The notes below the pieces were generated by a model, which saw only the letters and a list, made by a program, of their open reading frames with translations, had not been told where the DNA came from and ran no database searches. From an uncultured Oscillospiraceae bacterium (lineage in GTDB: Bacteria; Bacillota; Clostridia; Oscillospirales; Oscillospiraceae), in assembly GCA_947588955.1 (NCBI GenBank), contig CANPYX010000004.1, forward strand, positions 70,421 to 118,176: a stretch of 47,756 nt of DNA. The letters are read 5' to 3'. Of this stretch, positions 33,276 to 43,285 are shown piece by piece. Positions within the stretch are counted from its first letter, which is position 1. Each line of letters begins with the position of its first letter. The translations under genes were made by a program, and so were the position numbers.

Positions 33276-34163
33276 TTAAACTTTCAAGTAGTTCTTTATC
33301 GCCAGCATACTTCCTATGACGCCCACGCCCAGGCCCACGGCGCAGTAGGCTATGAGCAGGGGTATGGAGACGCGGTAGAAGGGTATGACGGTGAGGAAGG
33401 ATATGCCGGAGCCGGAAATGAGCTGCTGGATGAGCACCTGATAAAGCCCCCACTCCAGCGTGAAGCTCACAAGGGCGCCTATGAGCCCCAGGATAAGCCC
33501 CTGCACCACGAAGGGCCAACGGATAAAGGTGCTGGTGGCGCCCACCATCTTCATTATGGCTATCTCGTCGCGCCGCTCAAAGGTGGTGAGCTTGATGGTG
33601 TTTGACATTATGAAAAGGGATATGACGAAGAGCACAGCCACGAGCCCTATGGAGGCGAGGGTGACGATGTTCCTTATGCGCACAAAGCCCTGGGAGATCT
33701 GGGTGCTTGCCCTGACGTAGTCAATACCTGGAACGTATGTCAAGGCGTCCCGCGTCTCCTCCATCAGGGAGATGTCCTTGAGGTAGACCACGAACCTGTC
33801 GCGGGTGACGGAGGAGTCCAGCCCCTCAAAGGTGGTGGAGTTTTCGTAGGTCTCCACAAAGTCCTCCCAGGCGGTGTCGCGGGTGACGAATACGGCGTAG
33901 TCCACGTTGTCAATGCGCTCGATCTCCGGCTCGATCGCCCGGGCTTCCTCCTCGGAGAAGGTCTCGTTGACGAAGGCCATTATCTCGTTCTGGCTCTCCA
34001 TGGTGTTTATGATGTTGTCCACATTCAGGGCGAGGAGCGTGAAGCTTCCCATTATGAGAAGGCACGCGACTATAATACACACGGAGGCAAAGGACATGAA
34101 GCCGTGGTTGAATATACTTCCGACGCCCTCGCGGATGTAGTAGGTGAACCTGTTACCTCTCAT
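33276..34163 (-). CDS. ftsX: Cell division protein FtsX
   Basis: Membrane subunit of FtsEX, which transmits ATPase activity to extracellular wall hydrolases. I chose ATG 34163 (MRGNRFTYYIREGVGSIFNH), giving 295 aa; it overlaps ftsE by 11 bp. Earlier in-frame codons lie deep in ftsE and give an unrelated sequence. Four helices: one near the N-terminus (about 24-46), then an extracellular loop (about 50-165), then three helices with a typical FERRDEIAIMKMVGAT segment between them. The stop is 15 bp before the M23 hydrolase, the likely target. Confidence 0.94.
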   Translation of the reverse strand: MRGNRFTYYIREGVGSIFNHGFMSFASVCIIVACLLIMGSFTLLALNVDNIINTMESQNEIMAFVNETFSEEEARAIEPEIERIDNVDYAVFVTRDTAWEDFVETYENSTTFEGLDSSVTRDRFVVYLKDISLMEETRDALTYVPGIDYVRASTQISQGFVRIRNIVTLASIGLVAVLFVISLFIMSNTIKLTTFERRDEIAIMKMVGATSTFIRWPFVVQGLILGLIGALVSFTLEWGLYQVLIQQLISGSGISFLTVIPFYRVSIPLLIAYCAVGLGVGVIGSMLAIKNYLKV

Positions 34164-34839
34164 ATCTGTAATACCCGTCCATTCCGTCGCTGATGATCTT
34201 CCCAGCGTCGATGGCGATGACGCGCTTGGAGAAGCTCTCCACCAGCTCCTTTTCATGGGTCACCACAAGGACAGTGGTGCCCAGCTCGTTTATCTTCTGG
34301 AGGAGCATCATGATCTCAAGGCTCCTGGCGGGGTCAAGGTTGCCGGTGGGCTCGTCGGCGATTATGAGCCGGGGATTGTTCACCAGCGCCCTGGCGATGG
34401 CGACCCTCTGTTGCTCGCCGCCGGAGAGCTCCTGTGGCTTGCGGCGGGTGCGGGTGTCCAGCCCCACCAGCTCCAGGACATAGGGCACGCGGCGGCGTAT
34501 CTCCTTGCCGGAGGCGCCGATGACGCGCATGGCGAACGCCACGTTTTCATAGACCGTCTTGTCCTCAATGAGGCGGTAGTCCTGAAAGACCACGCCCAGG
34601 GTGCGGCGCATATAGGGCATTTTGGAGAAGCGGATATGGCCCAGGTCGTAATTGTTCACCATAACGGTGCCCTCGGTGGGGGCGATCTCGCCGGTGAGGA
34701 GCTTGATGATGGTGGTCTTCCCCGAACCGGAGGGACCGACAAGGAACACAAACTCGCCGTCGTTTATGGTGAAACTTATGCCGCGCAGCGCCTTGGTGCC
34801 GTTTTCGTAGGATTTGAATACGTCAGTAAATTGAACCAT
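34153..34839 (-). CDS. ftsE: Cell division ATP-binding protein FtsE
   Basis: ATPase of the FtsEX complex. The 228-aa protein has Walker A GPSGSGKTT (about 35-43), Q-loop VFQDYRLI (typical of FtsE), signature LSGGEQQR (about 138-145), Walker B LIIADEPTGNLDP and a switch His in VVTHEKELV. The YRL after the Q-loop and partner ftsX identify it as FtsE rather than a generic MacB ATPase. The RBS is not ideal (AAGGA about 13 nt upstream). It starts 6 bp after the cdaR-type stop, so translation is probably coupled. Confidence 0.95.
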   Translation of the reverse strand: MVQFTDVFKSYENGTKALRGISFTINDGEFVFLVGPSGSGKTTIIKLLTGEIAPTEGTVMVNNYDLGHIRFSKMPYMRRTLGVVFQDYRLIEDKTVYENVAFAMRVIGASGKEIRRRVPYVLELVGLDTRTRRKPQELSGGEQQRVAIARALVNNPRLIIADEPTGNLDPARSLEIMMLLQKINELGTTVLVVTHEKELVESFSKRVIAIDAGKIISDGMDGYYRYER

Positions 34840-34845
34840 TTGAAC

Positions 34846-35946
34846 TCAGTTTCCTTTTTGGGTGGACTCCTGTGAATCCAGGTACTTCTTGACCATGAGG
34901 GCGACCTTGAACACTATCGCCTGGTCAAACTCCCGAAGGTCAAGCCCGGTGAGCTTCTTTATCTTGCCCAGGCGGTAAACCAGGGTGTTGCGGTGGACAA
35001 AGAGCTTGCGGCTCGTCTCGGAGATGTTCAGGTTGTTGTCAAAGAACTCGTTGATAATGCCCAGGGTCTCCTCGTCCAGAGAGTCAATGGGGTTCTTTTT
35101 GAAGACCTCGTTGAGGAACATCTGGCACATGGTGGTGGGGAGCTGATAGATGAGCCTGCCGATACCCAGGCTTTCGTAGTTGATGACGGTCTTCTCAGTG
35201 TCAAAGACCTTGCCCACGTCAATGGCGGTCTGGGCCTCCTTGTAGCGGACGGAGAGGTCCCGAAGGTGCATGGCGAGGGTGCCGACGCCGATGACCGTCT
35301 TTATCTTCAACTCGTCCATGATGGCGGTGTACATGGCGACGCCCATCTTGTGGGTGTCCCGCTCCTCGGTGTGGGCGGGGACCTCCTTGATGACGGCAAT
35401 GTCCGTCTCGTTAATGGAGATGATGAAGTCACGCTGCTTCTCTGGGTAGAGCCTTCTCAGGACCTCCAGGGTCGCCACGTCCGAGCGGTCGATCTGGCGG
35501 ATGTAGAAGACCGCCCTGGGGGCGTCGGAGACGAAGTGGAGCTCCTTGGCGTGGACGTAGATGTCACCGGGGAGGATGTTTTCGGTGATGATGCTTTTCA
35601 CCAGCGCGGACTTGTCGTACTTCTCCTCGTAGTACGCCTTGGCGCTGGATATGGCGACGGCGAGCATGGTGCAGAAGCTTGCCGCCAGCTCGTCTGTGCC
35701 CTCGACAAATACGGCGTACTCGATGTTTTGCTCGGAGCCCGCCACGGGACGGAAGGTCTTCCCCGCGTACACGGATACCTTCTCCCCCGGCTGGGGAAGG
35801 ATGCTCGCCGTGTCCGCGATGTGTGTGCCCATAACTGAAAGCTCGCTGGTGGCAATGACGTTGCCCTCGCTGTCAACAACGCCAAGCGCTCTGGTGGTGG
35901 CTTCCTTCATCTGTACTACCACGCTCTGGAATATTCTGCTGGACAT
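34846..35946 (-). CDS. CdaR/PucR-family transcriptional regulator
   Basis: The 366-aa protein ends in the PucR-type helix-turn-helix (about residues 300-355: FFDNNLNISETSRKLFVHRN then TLVYRLGKIKKLTGLDL), which in the family binds DNA after effector sensing. The middle part (about 130-280) looks like the GGDEF-like region of CdaR proteins; the N-terminal part (about 15-100) may be a small sensor domain. RBS GGAGGA is 5 nt before ATG 35946. It is first in an operon with ftsEX and a wall hydrolase, so it may regulate division genes or itself; a perfect 14-bp palindrome upstream is a candidate operator. The effector is unknown. Confidence 0.88.
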   Translation of the reverse strand: MSSRIFQSVVVQMKEATTRALGVVDSEGNVIATSELSVMGTHIADTASILPQPGEKVSVYAGKTFRPVAGSEQNIEYAVFVEGTDELAASFCTMLAVAISSAKAYYEEKYDKSALVKSIITENILPGDIYVHAKELHFVSDAPRAVFYIRQIDRSDVATLEVLRRLYPEKQRDFIISINETDIAVIKEVPAHTEERDTHKMGVAMYTAIMDELKIKTVIGVGTLAMHLRDLSVRYKEAQTAIDVGKVFDTEKTVINYESLGIGRLIYQLPTTMCQMFLNEVFKKNPIDSLDEETLGIINEFFDNNLNISETSRKLFVHRNTLVYRLGKIKKLTGLDLREFDQAIVFKVALMVKKYLDSQESTQKGN

Positions 35947-35972
35947 GGCGATTCCTCCAAACTTTGTCTCGG

Positions 35973-36043
35973 TACGTAATTACGTAAACCGTATTCGTGA
36001 TTTTGACAAATACCATAATAAACAATATTGCGCCATTTTTCAA
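35973..36043 (-). promoter_or_regulatory. cdaR-ftsEX operon promoter and palindromic operator
   Basis: Minus strand TTGAAA (36043-36038), 17-bp spacer, TATTAT (36020-36015). Between it and the start codon is the perfect palindrome TACGTAATTACGTA (35973-35986), a candidate binding site in the transcribed leader. Confidence 0.6.
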
Positions 36044-36192
36044 TAGGAAATTTAGAATTTACTCAGAAAATTTACGAAAAATCAACAAACAGATTTGAGC
36101 AATATGTAAAAAAGACCAAATCAAAGCGTCGGGGGAATATCCGGCGGGGGAGGCGAATACCATAGTACAAACCCTTTTTAAGGAGGTTCTCC

Positions 36193-36666
36193 ATGTTTTT
36201 GATAACCGCAAAGCTTGACAAAAGAAAAATCATCGGCGGGGCGCTGGTGCTGGTGGTGCTGGCAGCGGCGGCGATACTTCTCCTGGGCGGCGGAGGAGGG
36301 GACGCGGAGCCCACGGCGAACCTGTCGGCGTCCGCCAAAACCAACAGCCAGAGGGTGAGCTGGCTCCAATCGCTGGGCTGGGAGGTCTCCGAGGACGCCA
36401 TCGACCAACAGACGGTGACCATACCCAAGGACTTCTCCAAAACATACGCCGACTACAACGAGCTGCAGCTCTCCCAGGGGTTCGATTTGAGGAAGTTTTC
36501 CGGCTTTGAGGCGGTGAGGTATACATATGAGATAAAGAACCACCCCAACACCTCGGACCCCGTAGTTGCGGACATGATAGTTTACCGCGGCAAGGTCATC
36601 GCCGCGGACGTGCAGTCGCTCAGCGCGAAGGACGGGTTTATGGAAGGGATAGAGTTTCCGGCTTAA
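36193..36666 (+). CDS. DUF4830-like single-pass membrane protein
   Basis: 157 aa. N-terminal membrane helix (about residues 13-32, IIGGALVLVVLAAAAILLL) then an extracellular domain. The segment RVSWLQSLGWEVSEDAIDQQ, then TVTIPKDFSKTYADYNELQL and SQGFDLRKFSGFEAVRYTYE, resembles DUF4830, a small Clostridia-specific domain without known function. AAGGAGG is 6 nt before ATG 36193. No clear promoter was found in the 240-bp gap upstream, which also serves the divergent cdaR operon. The stop lies at the first base pairs of family 1 copy 1d. Confidence 0.75.
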   Translation: MFLITAKLDKRKIIGGALVLVVLAAAAILLLGGGGGDAEPTANLSASAKTNSQRVSWLQSLGWEVSEDAIDQQTVTIPKDFSKTYADYNELQLSQGFDLRKFSGFEAVRYTYEIKNHPNTSDPVVADMIVYRGKVIAADVQSLSAKDGFMEGIEFPA

Positions 36667-36837
36667 AAAGGGCTTTGCCCTTTTTTGAACGGGAAGGGGG
36701 ATGCGTGCGGAAAAAAGCCGTGAATTCTGCGGAATTCACGGCTTTTTTCCTGCCGTTTTGCTGCGCGCGTGACCCGAAGGGTCACACACTTGCAAAACAT
36801 AAGGTGATTTTTCCGACGCGCATGTCGTCGGAAAAAT
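36665..36837 (+). repeat. Family 1 structured repeat, copy 1d (downstream of the DUF4830-like gene)
   Basis: Hairpin A AAAAAGGGC-ttt-GCCCTTTTT (36665-36685). Hairpin B (36709-36750) has 19-bp arms beginning GGAAAAAAGCCGTGAATTC around TGCG. Hairpin C has outer GTTTTGC (36755-36761)/GCAAAAC (36792-36798) and inner GTGACCC/GGGTCAC. Hairpin D is at 36807-36837. The spacer between A and B is longer than in other copies. The region from here to 36981 shows no further feature. Confidence 0.8.
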
Positions 36838-36981
36838 ATTTTATTGATGGGATACGCGGTTGACTTTGGGGGAGGGTGTGTGGATAATAGATGTAGGGTT
36901 AGAATACGGCAGGGCTTCGCACGGAAAGTCGGGACGGGAAGCGCGGATTCTGATATAACATAGATGAAAGGAGCGGAGAGC

Positions 36982-37884
36982 ATGGACTGGACGGAAGGGA
37001 TACGCAGGGCTCTTGACTACATTGAGGACAACCTGACGGGGGAGATAGACTACGAACGCGCCGCGCGCGAGGCCGCGTCCTCCAGCTATCACTTCCAGAG
37101 GGTGTTCGGGATACTCACGGGCTTCACCCTGGGCGAGTACATCAGGAACCGCCGACTTGCCCTGGCGGGCGCGGAGCTTGCCTCCGGCAGGATCAGGGTC
37201 ATAGACGCGGCGCTGAAGTACGGGTACGAAAGCCCGGACAGCTTTGCCAGGGCCTTCAGGAAATTCCACGGCGTGAACCCTTCGGACGCCGCCGGCGCGA
37301 GTCTCAGGTCCTTCTCCCCGCTCCGAATAAAGCTGACTTTGGAAGGAGCAAATATTATGGACTATAAAATTCAGGAAAAACCCCGGTTTATCCTCACGGG
37401 CTTTAAGCGCCGCTTTGAGGGCACGCCTGTGGACAGGCGCAACCAGGACTACGACATGTGGATAAACACCCGCGTAAATCAGTCGGTGCTCCAGGGGATG
37501 GCGCCGGACCGGGAGACAATGTACGAGGTGATAAGGGACCAGCGCGACGACGGCTACGACTTCTACATCGCCTGGGAGCTGGACCCCACCGACACGGAGG
37601 ACCTGGCCGAGGTGCTTAACGACCCGGAATTTGCCGCCAGGTTCGAGAAAATAACTGTCCCGGCGGGGCTCTATCTCGTGTGCGAGACGGGGCGCAGTAT
37701 GTACCCCACCCAGGTCTATGACGAATTTCGCAAAAATGTGGCTGAGGAGATTTTGCCCGGCTCCGGCTATGAGCTGGACGACCGCCCGGAGGTGGTAAAA
37801 TCCCACTGGTATTACCGCTACGGGGACGAGAAGTACAACTCAAGCCGCTACATGGAGCTGTGGCTGCCCGTGGTGAGGAAGTAA
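36982..37884 (+). CDS. AraC-family regulator with GyrI-like effector-binding domain
   Basis: The 300-aa protein has an N-terminal AraC HTH domain (about residues 1-105: DYIEDNLTGEIDYERAAREA, SSYHFQRVFGILTGFTLGEYIRNRR, DAALKYGYESPDSFARAFRK) and a C-terminal GyrI-like/SOUL-type domain (about 128-300) ending in ELWLPV, a layout used by Rob/BltR-like drug and metabolite responders. I chose ATG 36982; GGAG/AAGGAG sequences lie 5-13 nt upstream. It is monocistronic; the valS T-box promoter starts right after its stop. The ligand is unknown. Confidence 0.9.
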   Translation: MDWTEGIRRALDYIEDNLTGEIDYERAAREAASSSYHFQRVFGILTGFTLGEYIRNRRLALAGAELASGRIRVIDAALKYGYESPDSFARAFRKFHGVNPSDAAGASLRSFSPLRIKLTLEGANIMDYKIQEKPRFILTGFKRRFEGTPVDRRNQDYDMWINTRVNQSVLQGMAPDRETMYEVIRDQRDDGYDFYIAWELDPTDTEDLAEVLNDPEFAARFEKITVPAGLYLVCETGRSMYPTQVYDEFRKNVAEEILPGSGYELDDRPEVVKSHWYYRYGDEKYNSSRYMELWLPVVRK

Positions 37885-37898
37885 TTTTGTCAAGAGGC

Positions 37899-37927
37899 TT
37901 GACAAACCGGGCAAAGGCGCATATAAT
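37899..37927 (+). promoter_or_regulatory. Consensus promoter of the valS T-box transcript
   Basis: TTGACA (37899-37904), 17-bp spacer, TATAAT (37922-37927): a perfect match, 15 bp after the AraC stop. Confidence 0.88.
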
Positions 37928-38126
37928 ACGTCCAAATGGCCGAGATGGGAAGAAGTAAGCGTGTCCCGCGCCGCAGAGAGGAGCCGGTTGGTGAAAGGCT
38001 CCGGCGGAGAGCGCCGAAAGGTCGTCCCGGAGCCGCGGGGGTGATATGTAGTCCCCGACGGGAGCTCCCGTTACAGAGCGATGAGTGCCCTCCCCGGAGG
38101 GAATTCAGGTGGTACCGCGGATGAGC

Positions 38127-38284
38127 GGAACCATCGGGCAAGCCGGCAAGAGCAGGCAGCGAGAGATTTTGTGGTGGAAAAAGGCGCGAGGGCGCAGGAA
38201 TACTTTGTGTATTTCAAGCCCGAGCAACGCGTTTCCGGCGCAAAAGATCCGCTGAATGCCGCAGACGGTTTGCCCGATGGTTCC
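38127..38284 (+). other. Insert inside the T-box expression platform closed by a 15-bp perfect helix
   Basis: GGAACCATCGGGCAA (38127-38141) is exactly complementary to TTGCCCGATGGTTCC (38270-38284); the 128-nt loop contains GCGCGAGGGCGC and GGAATAC..GTATTTC stems. An overlapping alternative pairs GCGG..AGCGGA (38117-38129) with TCCGCT..CCGC (38248-38262). Confidence 0.65.
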
Positions 38285-38288
38285 GGTG

Positions 38289-38322
38289 TTCGCCCTGAGC
38301 TATAAGCTTGGGGCGAATTTTT
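38289..38322 (+). terminator. Intrinsic terminator of the valS T-box
   Basis: TTCGCCCTGAGC (38289-38300), loop TATAA, GCTTGGGGCGAA (38306-38317), all 12 positions pairing, then TTTTT. It lies 28 nt before the valS start. Confidence 0.85.
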
Positions 38323-38350
38323 ATGCCCCAAAGATGAAAGGAGCACGACT

Positions 38351-40975
<2,625 letters not shown>

Positions 40976-41002
40976 CGACAGAAACCGCGCTGACAATATT
41001 AT

Positions 41003-41037
41003 AAAATACCCGTGTACAAGCCGTACACGGGTATTTT
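41003..41037. terminator. Terminator after valS
   Basis: AAAATACCCGTGTAC-aagcc-GTACACGGGTATTTT: a 15-bp perfect stem with T-runs on both strands. Confidence 0.9.
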
Positions 41038-41069
41038 TTATGGTTTTTTACGAATACGAAGGTGAAAAA

Positions 41070-41378
41070 ATGAAGCTGACTACATCGTTTGAGGCGGGGA
41101 GGCTCACGCTCGCCCTCGCCGGGGAGCTGGACCACCACGAGGCAAAGGGACTGATGCGCGAGCTGGAGGACAGGCTGGAGATGTCCCTGCCCCGTGACTG
41201 CGTGCTGGACCTGACGGAGCTCAGATTCATGGACTCCTCCGGGATAGCCATGATCCTCAGGCTCTACAAGCGCATGAACGACATGGGCGGAAGGCTGTTT
41301 GTGCAGCACGTCCAGTCCCAACCCATGCGCGTCCTGGACGCCTCGGGAATAGACAGGATAATCGAGATAACCGCGTAA
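41070..41378 (+). CDS. spoIIAA: Anti-sigma F factor antagonist SpoIIAA
   Basis: STAS-domain switch protein; its unphosphorylated form in the forespore binds SpoIIAB and frees sigma F. The 102-aa product carries the phosphoserine motif MDSSG (Ser56/Ser57) in LRFMDSSGIAMILRLYKR. I chose ATG 41070 (AAGGTGA 4 nt upstream); an in-frame ATG at 41040 is inside the terminator and lacks an RBS. spoIIAB follows after 16 bp. No clear sigma-H promoter is visible in the short gap after the valS terminator. Confidence 0.92.
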   Translation: MKLTTSFEAGRLTLALAGELDHHEAKGLMRELEDRLEMSLPRDCVLDLTELRFMDSSGIAMILRLYKRMNDMGGRLFVQHVQSQPMRVLDASGIDRIIEITA

Positions 41379-41394
41379 GGAGGTCATACATATC

Positions 41395-41835
41395 ATGAAG
41401 GACTTAAATTCAGTGAGGCTGGAGTTCCCCTCCCTCTCCGCCAACGAGGGCTTTGCCCGCGGCGCCGTGGCGTGCTTTGCCGCCCAGCTGGACATGACCC
41501 TCACGGAGCTGGGGGACGTGAAAACGGCGGTGTCCGAGGCGGTGACCAACTGCATAGTCCACGCCTACCCCGACAGCATAGGGACGGTCTATATGCGCGT
41601 GCGCATAGTCGATCCGGAGACGCTGGAGATACAGGTCAAGGACAAGGGGCGCGGCATTGAGGACGTGGAGAAGGCAAGGGAGCCCCTGTTCACCACCGGC
41701 GGCGACGACCGGGGCGGCATGGGCTTTACCATCATGGAGAGCTTCATGGACTCTCTAAAGGTGCGCTCAAGGGTGGGAGCCGGAACGACGGTGACCATGC
41801 GCAAGCGCGTGGAAAAGCGGATGAAGCAGAGATGA
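41395..41835 (+). CDS. spoIIAB: Anti-sigma F factor and serine kinase SpoIIAB
   Basis: GHKL-fold kinase that holds sigma F inactive and phosphorylates SpoIIAA. The 146-aa protein has the N box VSEAVTNCIVHAYP (about residues 46-59), the G1-type KDKGRGIEDVEKA and the lid/G2 region EPLFTTGGDDRGGMGFTIME. AAGGAGG lies about 12 nt before ATG 41395, slightly long. The stop overlaps sigF (ATGA). Gene order and sizes match the canonical spoIIA operon. Confidence 0.95.
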   Translation: MKDLNSVRLEFPSLSANEGFARGAVACFAAQLDMTLTELGDVKTAVSEAVTNCIVHAYPDSIGTVYMRVRIVDPETLEIQVKDKGRGIEDVEKAREPLFTTGGDDRGGMGFTIMESFMDSLKVRSRVGAGTTVTMRKRVEKRMKQR

Positions 41836-42539
41836 CCGGCGCCGCCAAGGACATACTGGAGGCGGCGAGAGCGGGCGACAGAGAGGCAATGGACCGTATG
41901 ATCCGCGAAAACTCCGGGCTCATCTGGAGCGTCGCCCGCAGGTTTTTCGGCAGGGGCGCGGAGCCCGACGACCTCTACCAGCTGGGCTGTGTCGGCTTTA
42001 TAAAGGCTGTGCGCGGCTTTGACGACGCCTTCGGGACACAGTTTTCCACCTACGCCGTGCCCAAGATCTCCGGCGAGATACGCCGTTTTCTCAGAGACGA
42101 CGGGACCGTGAAGGTCAGCAGGAGCCTGAAGGAGCGGGCCCAGGCGGTGAGGCTCGCGCGGCTGGAGCTGGAGCAGCGGCTCAACAGGGAGCCCACCGTC
42201 TCGGAGCTGTCCGCGCACACCGGTTGGGCGGCGGAGGACATAGCCATGTGCGAAACCGCCGCCGCGCCCTCGGAGTCCCTCCAGGGACCAAGGGGCGAGG
42301 ACGGGCTCACGCTGGAGCAGCTTTTGGGCGACGACGGACAGGAGGACAAGCTGGTGGAGAGCGTCTCCCTGAAGGAGGCCGTGAGGGAGCTTCCGGAGCG
42401 GGAGCGCATGGTCATCGTCCTGCGCTATTTCCGCTCCATGACCCAGTCCTCCGCCGCCCGCGTCCTGGGCGTCTCCCAGGTGCAGATCTCGCGCCTTGAA
42501 AAACGCGCCGTGGAGCACCTTCACGAGGCGCTGGAGTGA
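41832..42539 (+). CDS. sigF: RNA polymerase sporulation sigma factor SigF
   Basis: Forespore-specific sigma factor. The 235-aa protein has region 2 (DDLYQLGCVGFIKAVRGFD, TQFSTYAVPKISGEIRRFLR), region 3 (about residues 115-135) and region 4 with the HTH SSAARVLGVSQVQISRLEKR near the C-terminus, characteristic of sigF/sigG. The position directly after spoIIAB with a 4-bp overlap makes it sigF. A hairpin with a T-rich tail follows. Confidence 0.95.
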   Translation: MTGAAKDILEAARAGDREAMDRMIRENSGLIWSVARRFFGRGAEPDDLYQLGCVGFIKAVRGFDDAFGTQFSTYAVPKISGEIRRFLRDDGTVKVSRSLKERAQAVRLARLELEQRLNREPTVSELSAHTGWAAEDIAMCETAAAPSESLQGPRGEDGLTLEQLLGDDGQEDKLVESVSLKEAVRELPERERMVIVLRYFRSMTQSSAARVLGVSQVQISRLEKRAVEHLHEALE

Positions 42540-42587
42540 CCTGCGCGCCGGTGGACGGCTCCGCGCCTCCACCCTTTTTCAAGACCA

Positions 42588-42620
42588 TCCCCCCGACCCA
42601 TCGGTCAGGGGGAATGATTA
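42588..42620. terminator. Terminator between sigF and the HAD phosphatase gene
   Basis: TCCCCC-c-GACC/GGTC-a-GGGGGA stem with a CATC-type loop, followed by ATTATTTT on the plus strand. It can also stop the convergent minus-strand operon. Confidence 0.65.
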
Positions 42621-42622
42621 TT

Positions 42623-43276
42623 TTACGCGCCGAGCATTTTCGCAAGGGCGTCCGGGGTTTCGGCGACGGCTGTGGCGCCGGCGGAGGTGAGCTCGTCCGC
42701 GGTGCCGTAGCCCCAGAGTACGCCCACTGTATCTATGCCGCACTCTCTGGCGCCCTCCACGTCGTATTTCCGGTCGCCCACCATCAGCACGCGGGAGAGG
42801 TCGCGTATATCCATGGAGCGGAGCATCCAGCGTATGACGTCCGCCTTCTCTATCCTTCCCTCCGACTCCTCCGAGCCGCCCAAAAAGTCAAAATACTTGT
42901 CAAGCCCGTAGTGCTCCATCACGGTGTTTACGCCGTACTGCCACTTGGAGGACGCCACCGCGAGGCGCTTGCCGGCGGTCCTGAGCCTTTTAAGAAGCTC
43001 CTCCACGCCGGGGTAGACGCTGTTTTCAAACATCCCCTTTGGCAGGTAGTAGCTCAGGTAGTGCTCCATTATCTCCGGGAACCTCTCCACAGGCACGCCG
43101 TAGGTGACGGTGAAGGAGTATTTGAGGGGCGGTCCCACCACCCTCCTCAGCTCCTCGTGGCTTTCGGGCTCGATGCCGAATTGCGTGAGGGCGTGGTGGA
43201 AGGAATTCATGACGCCGGGCGCCGAATCGGTGAGCGTCCCGTCCAGGTCGAAAAATATAATATCCCTGTCAAGCAT
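42623..43276 (-). CDS. HAD-superfamily phosphatase (phosphoglycolate phosphatase-like)
   Basis: Cytoplasmic phosphomonoesterase of unproven substrate. The 217-aa protein has HAD motif I FFDLDGTLTDS (nucleophile Asp), a helical cap (about residues 15-85), motif II Ser in AVASSKW, motif III Lys and motif IV VGDRKYDVEGA. Relatives include Gph and PpaX. GAGG lies 8 nt before ATG 43276. It starts 9 bp after the pcrA stop, so it is likely co-transcribed as the last gene. Confidence 0.88.
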   Translation of the reverse strand: MLDRDIIFFDLDGTLTDSAPGVMNSFHHALTQFGIEPESHEELRRVVGPPLKYSFTVTYGVPVERFPEIMEHYLSYYLPKGMFENSVYPGVEELLKRLRTAGKRLAVASSKWQYGVNTVMEHYGLDKYFDFLGGSEESEGRIEKADVIRWMLRSMDIRDLSRVLMVGDRKYDVEGARECGIDTVGVLWGYGTADELTSAGATAVAETPDALAKMLGA

Positions 43277-43285
43277 TTTCTTACC

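Larger units (their letters stand above)
37934..38322 (+). ncRNA. T-box leader (valine) controlling valS
   Basis: Senses uncharged tRNA-Val. Visible parts: stem I base with GAUGGGAAGAAGUAAGCG (37944-37961), apical GAGAGGAGC..GGUUGGUG, a GAAAG-GUC arrangement placing a likely specifier codon GUC at 38021-38023, stem III CGACGGGA/TCCCGTTACAG (38056-38076) and the T-box core TGGTACCGCGG (38110-38120). The terminator is at 38289-38322. Unusually, core and terminator are separated by about 170 nt, including a 128-nt insert closed by a 15-bp helix. Confidence 0.88.

Noticed and set aside
38081..38305. Plus-strand ORF across the T-box expression platform
   Set aside because: Overlaps conserved T-box RNA elements and terminator; best explained as structured RNA.
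40980..41069. Sigma-H promoter for the spoIIA operon
   Set aside because: No convincing match was found between the valS terminator and spoIIAA; the promoter could not be supported.
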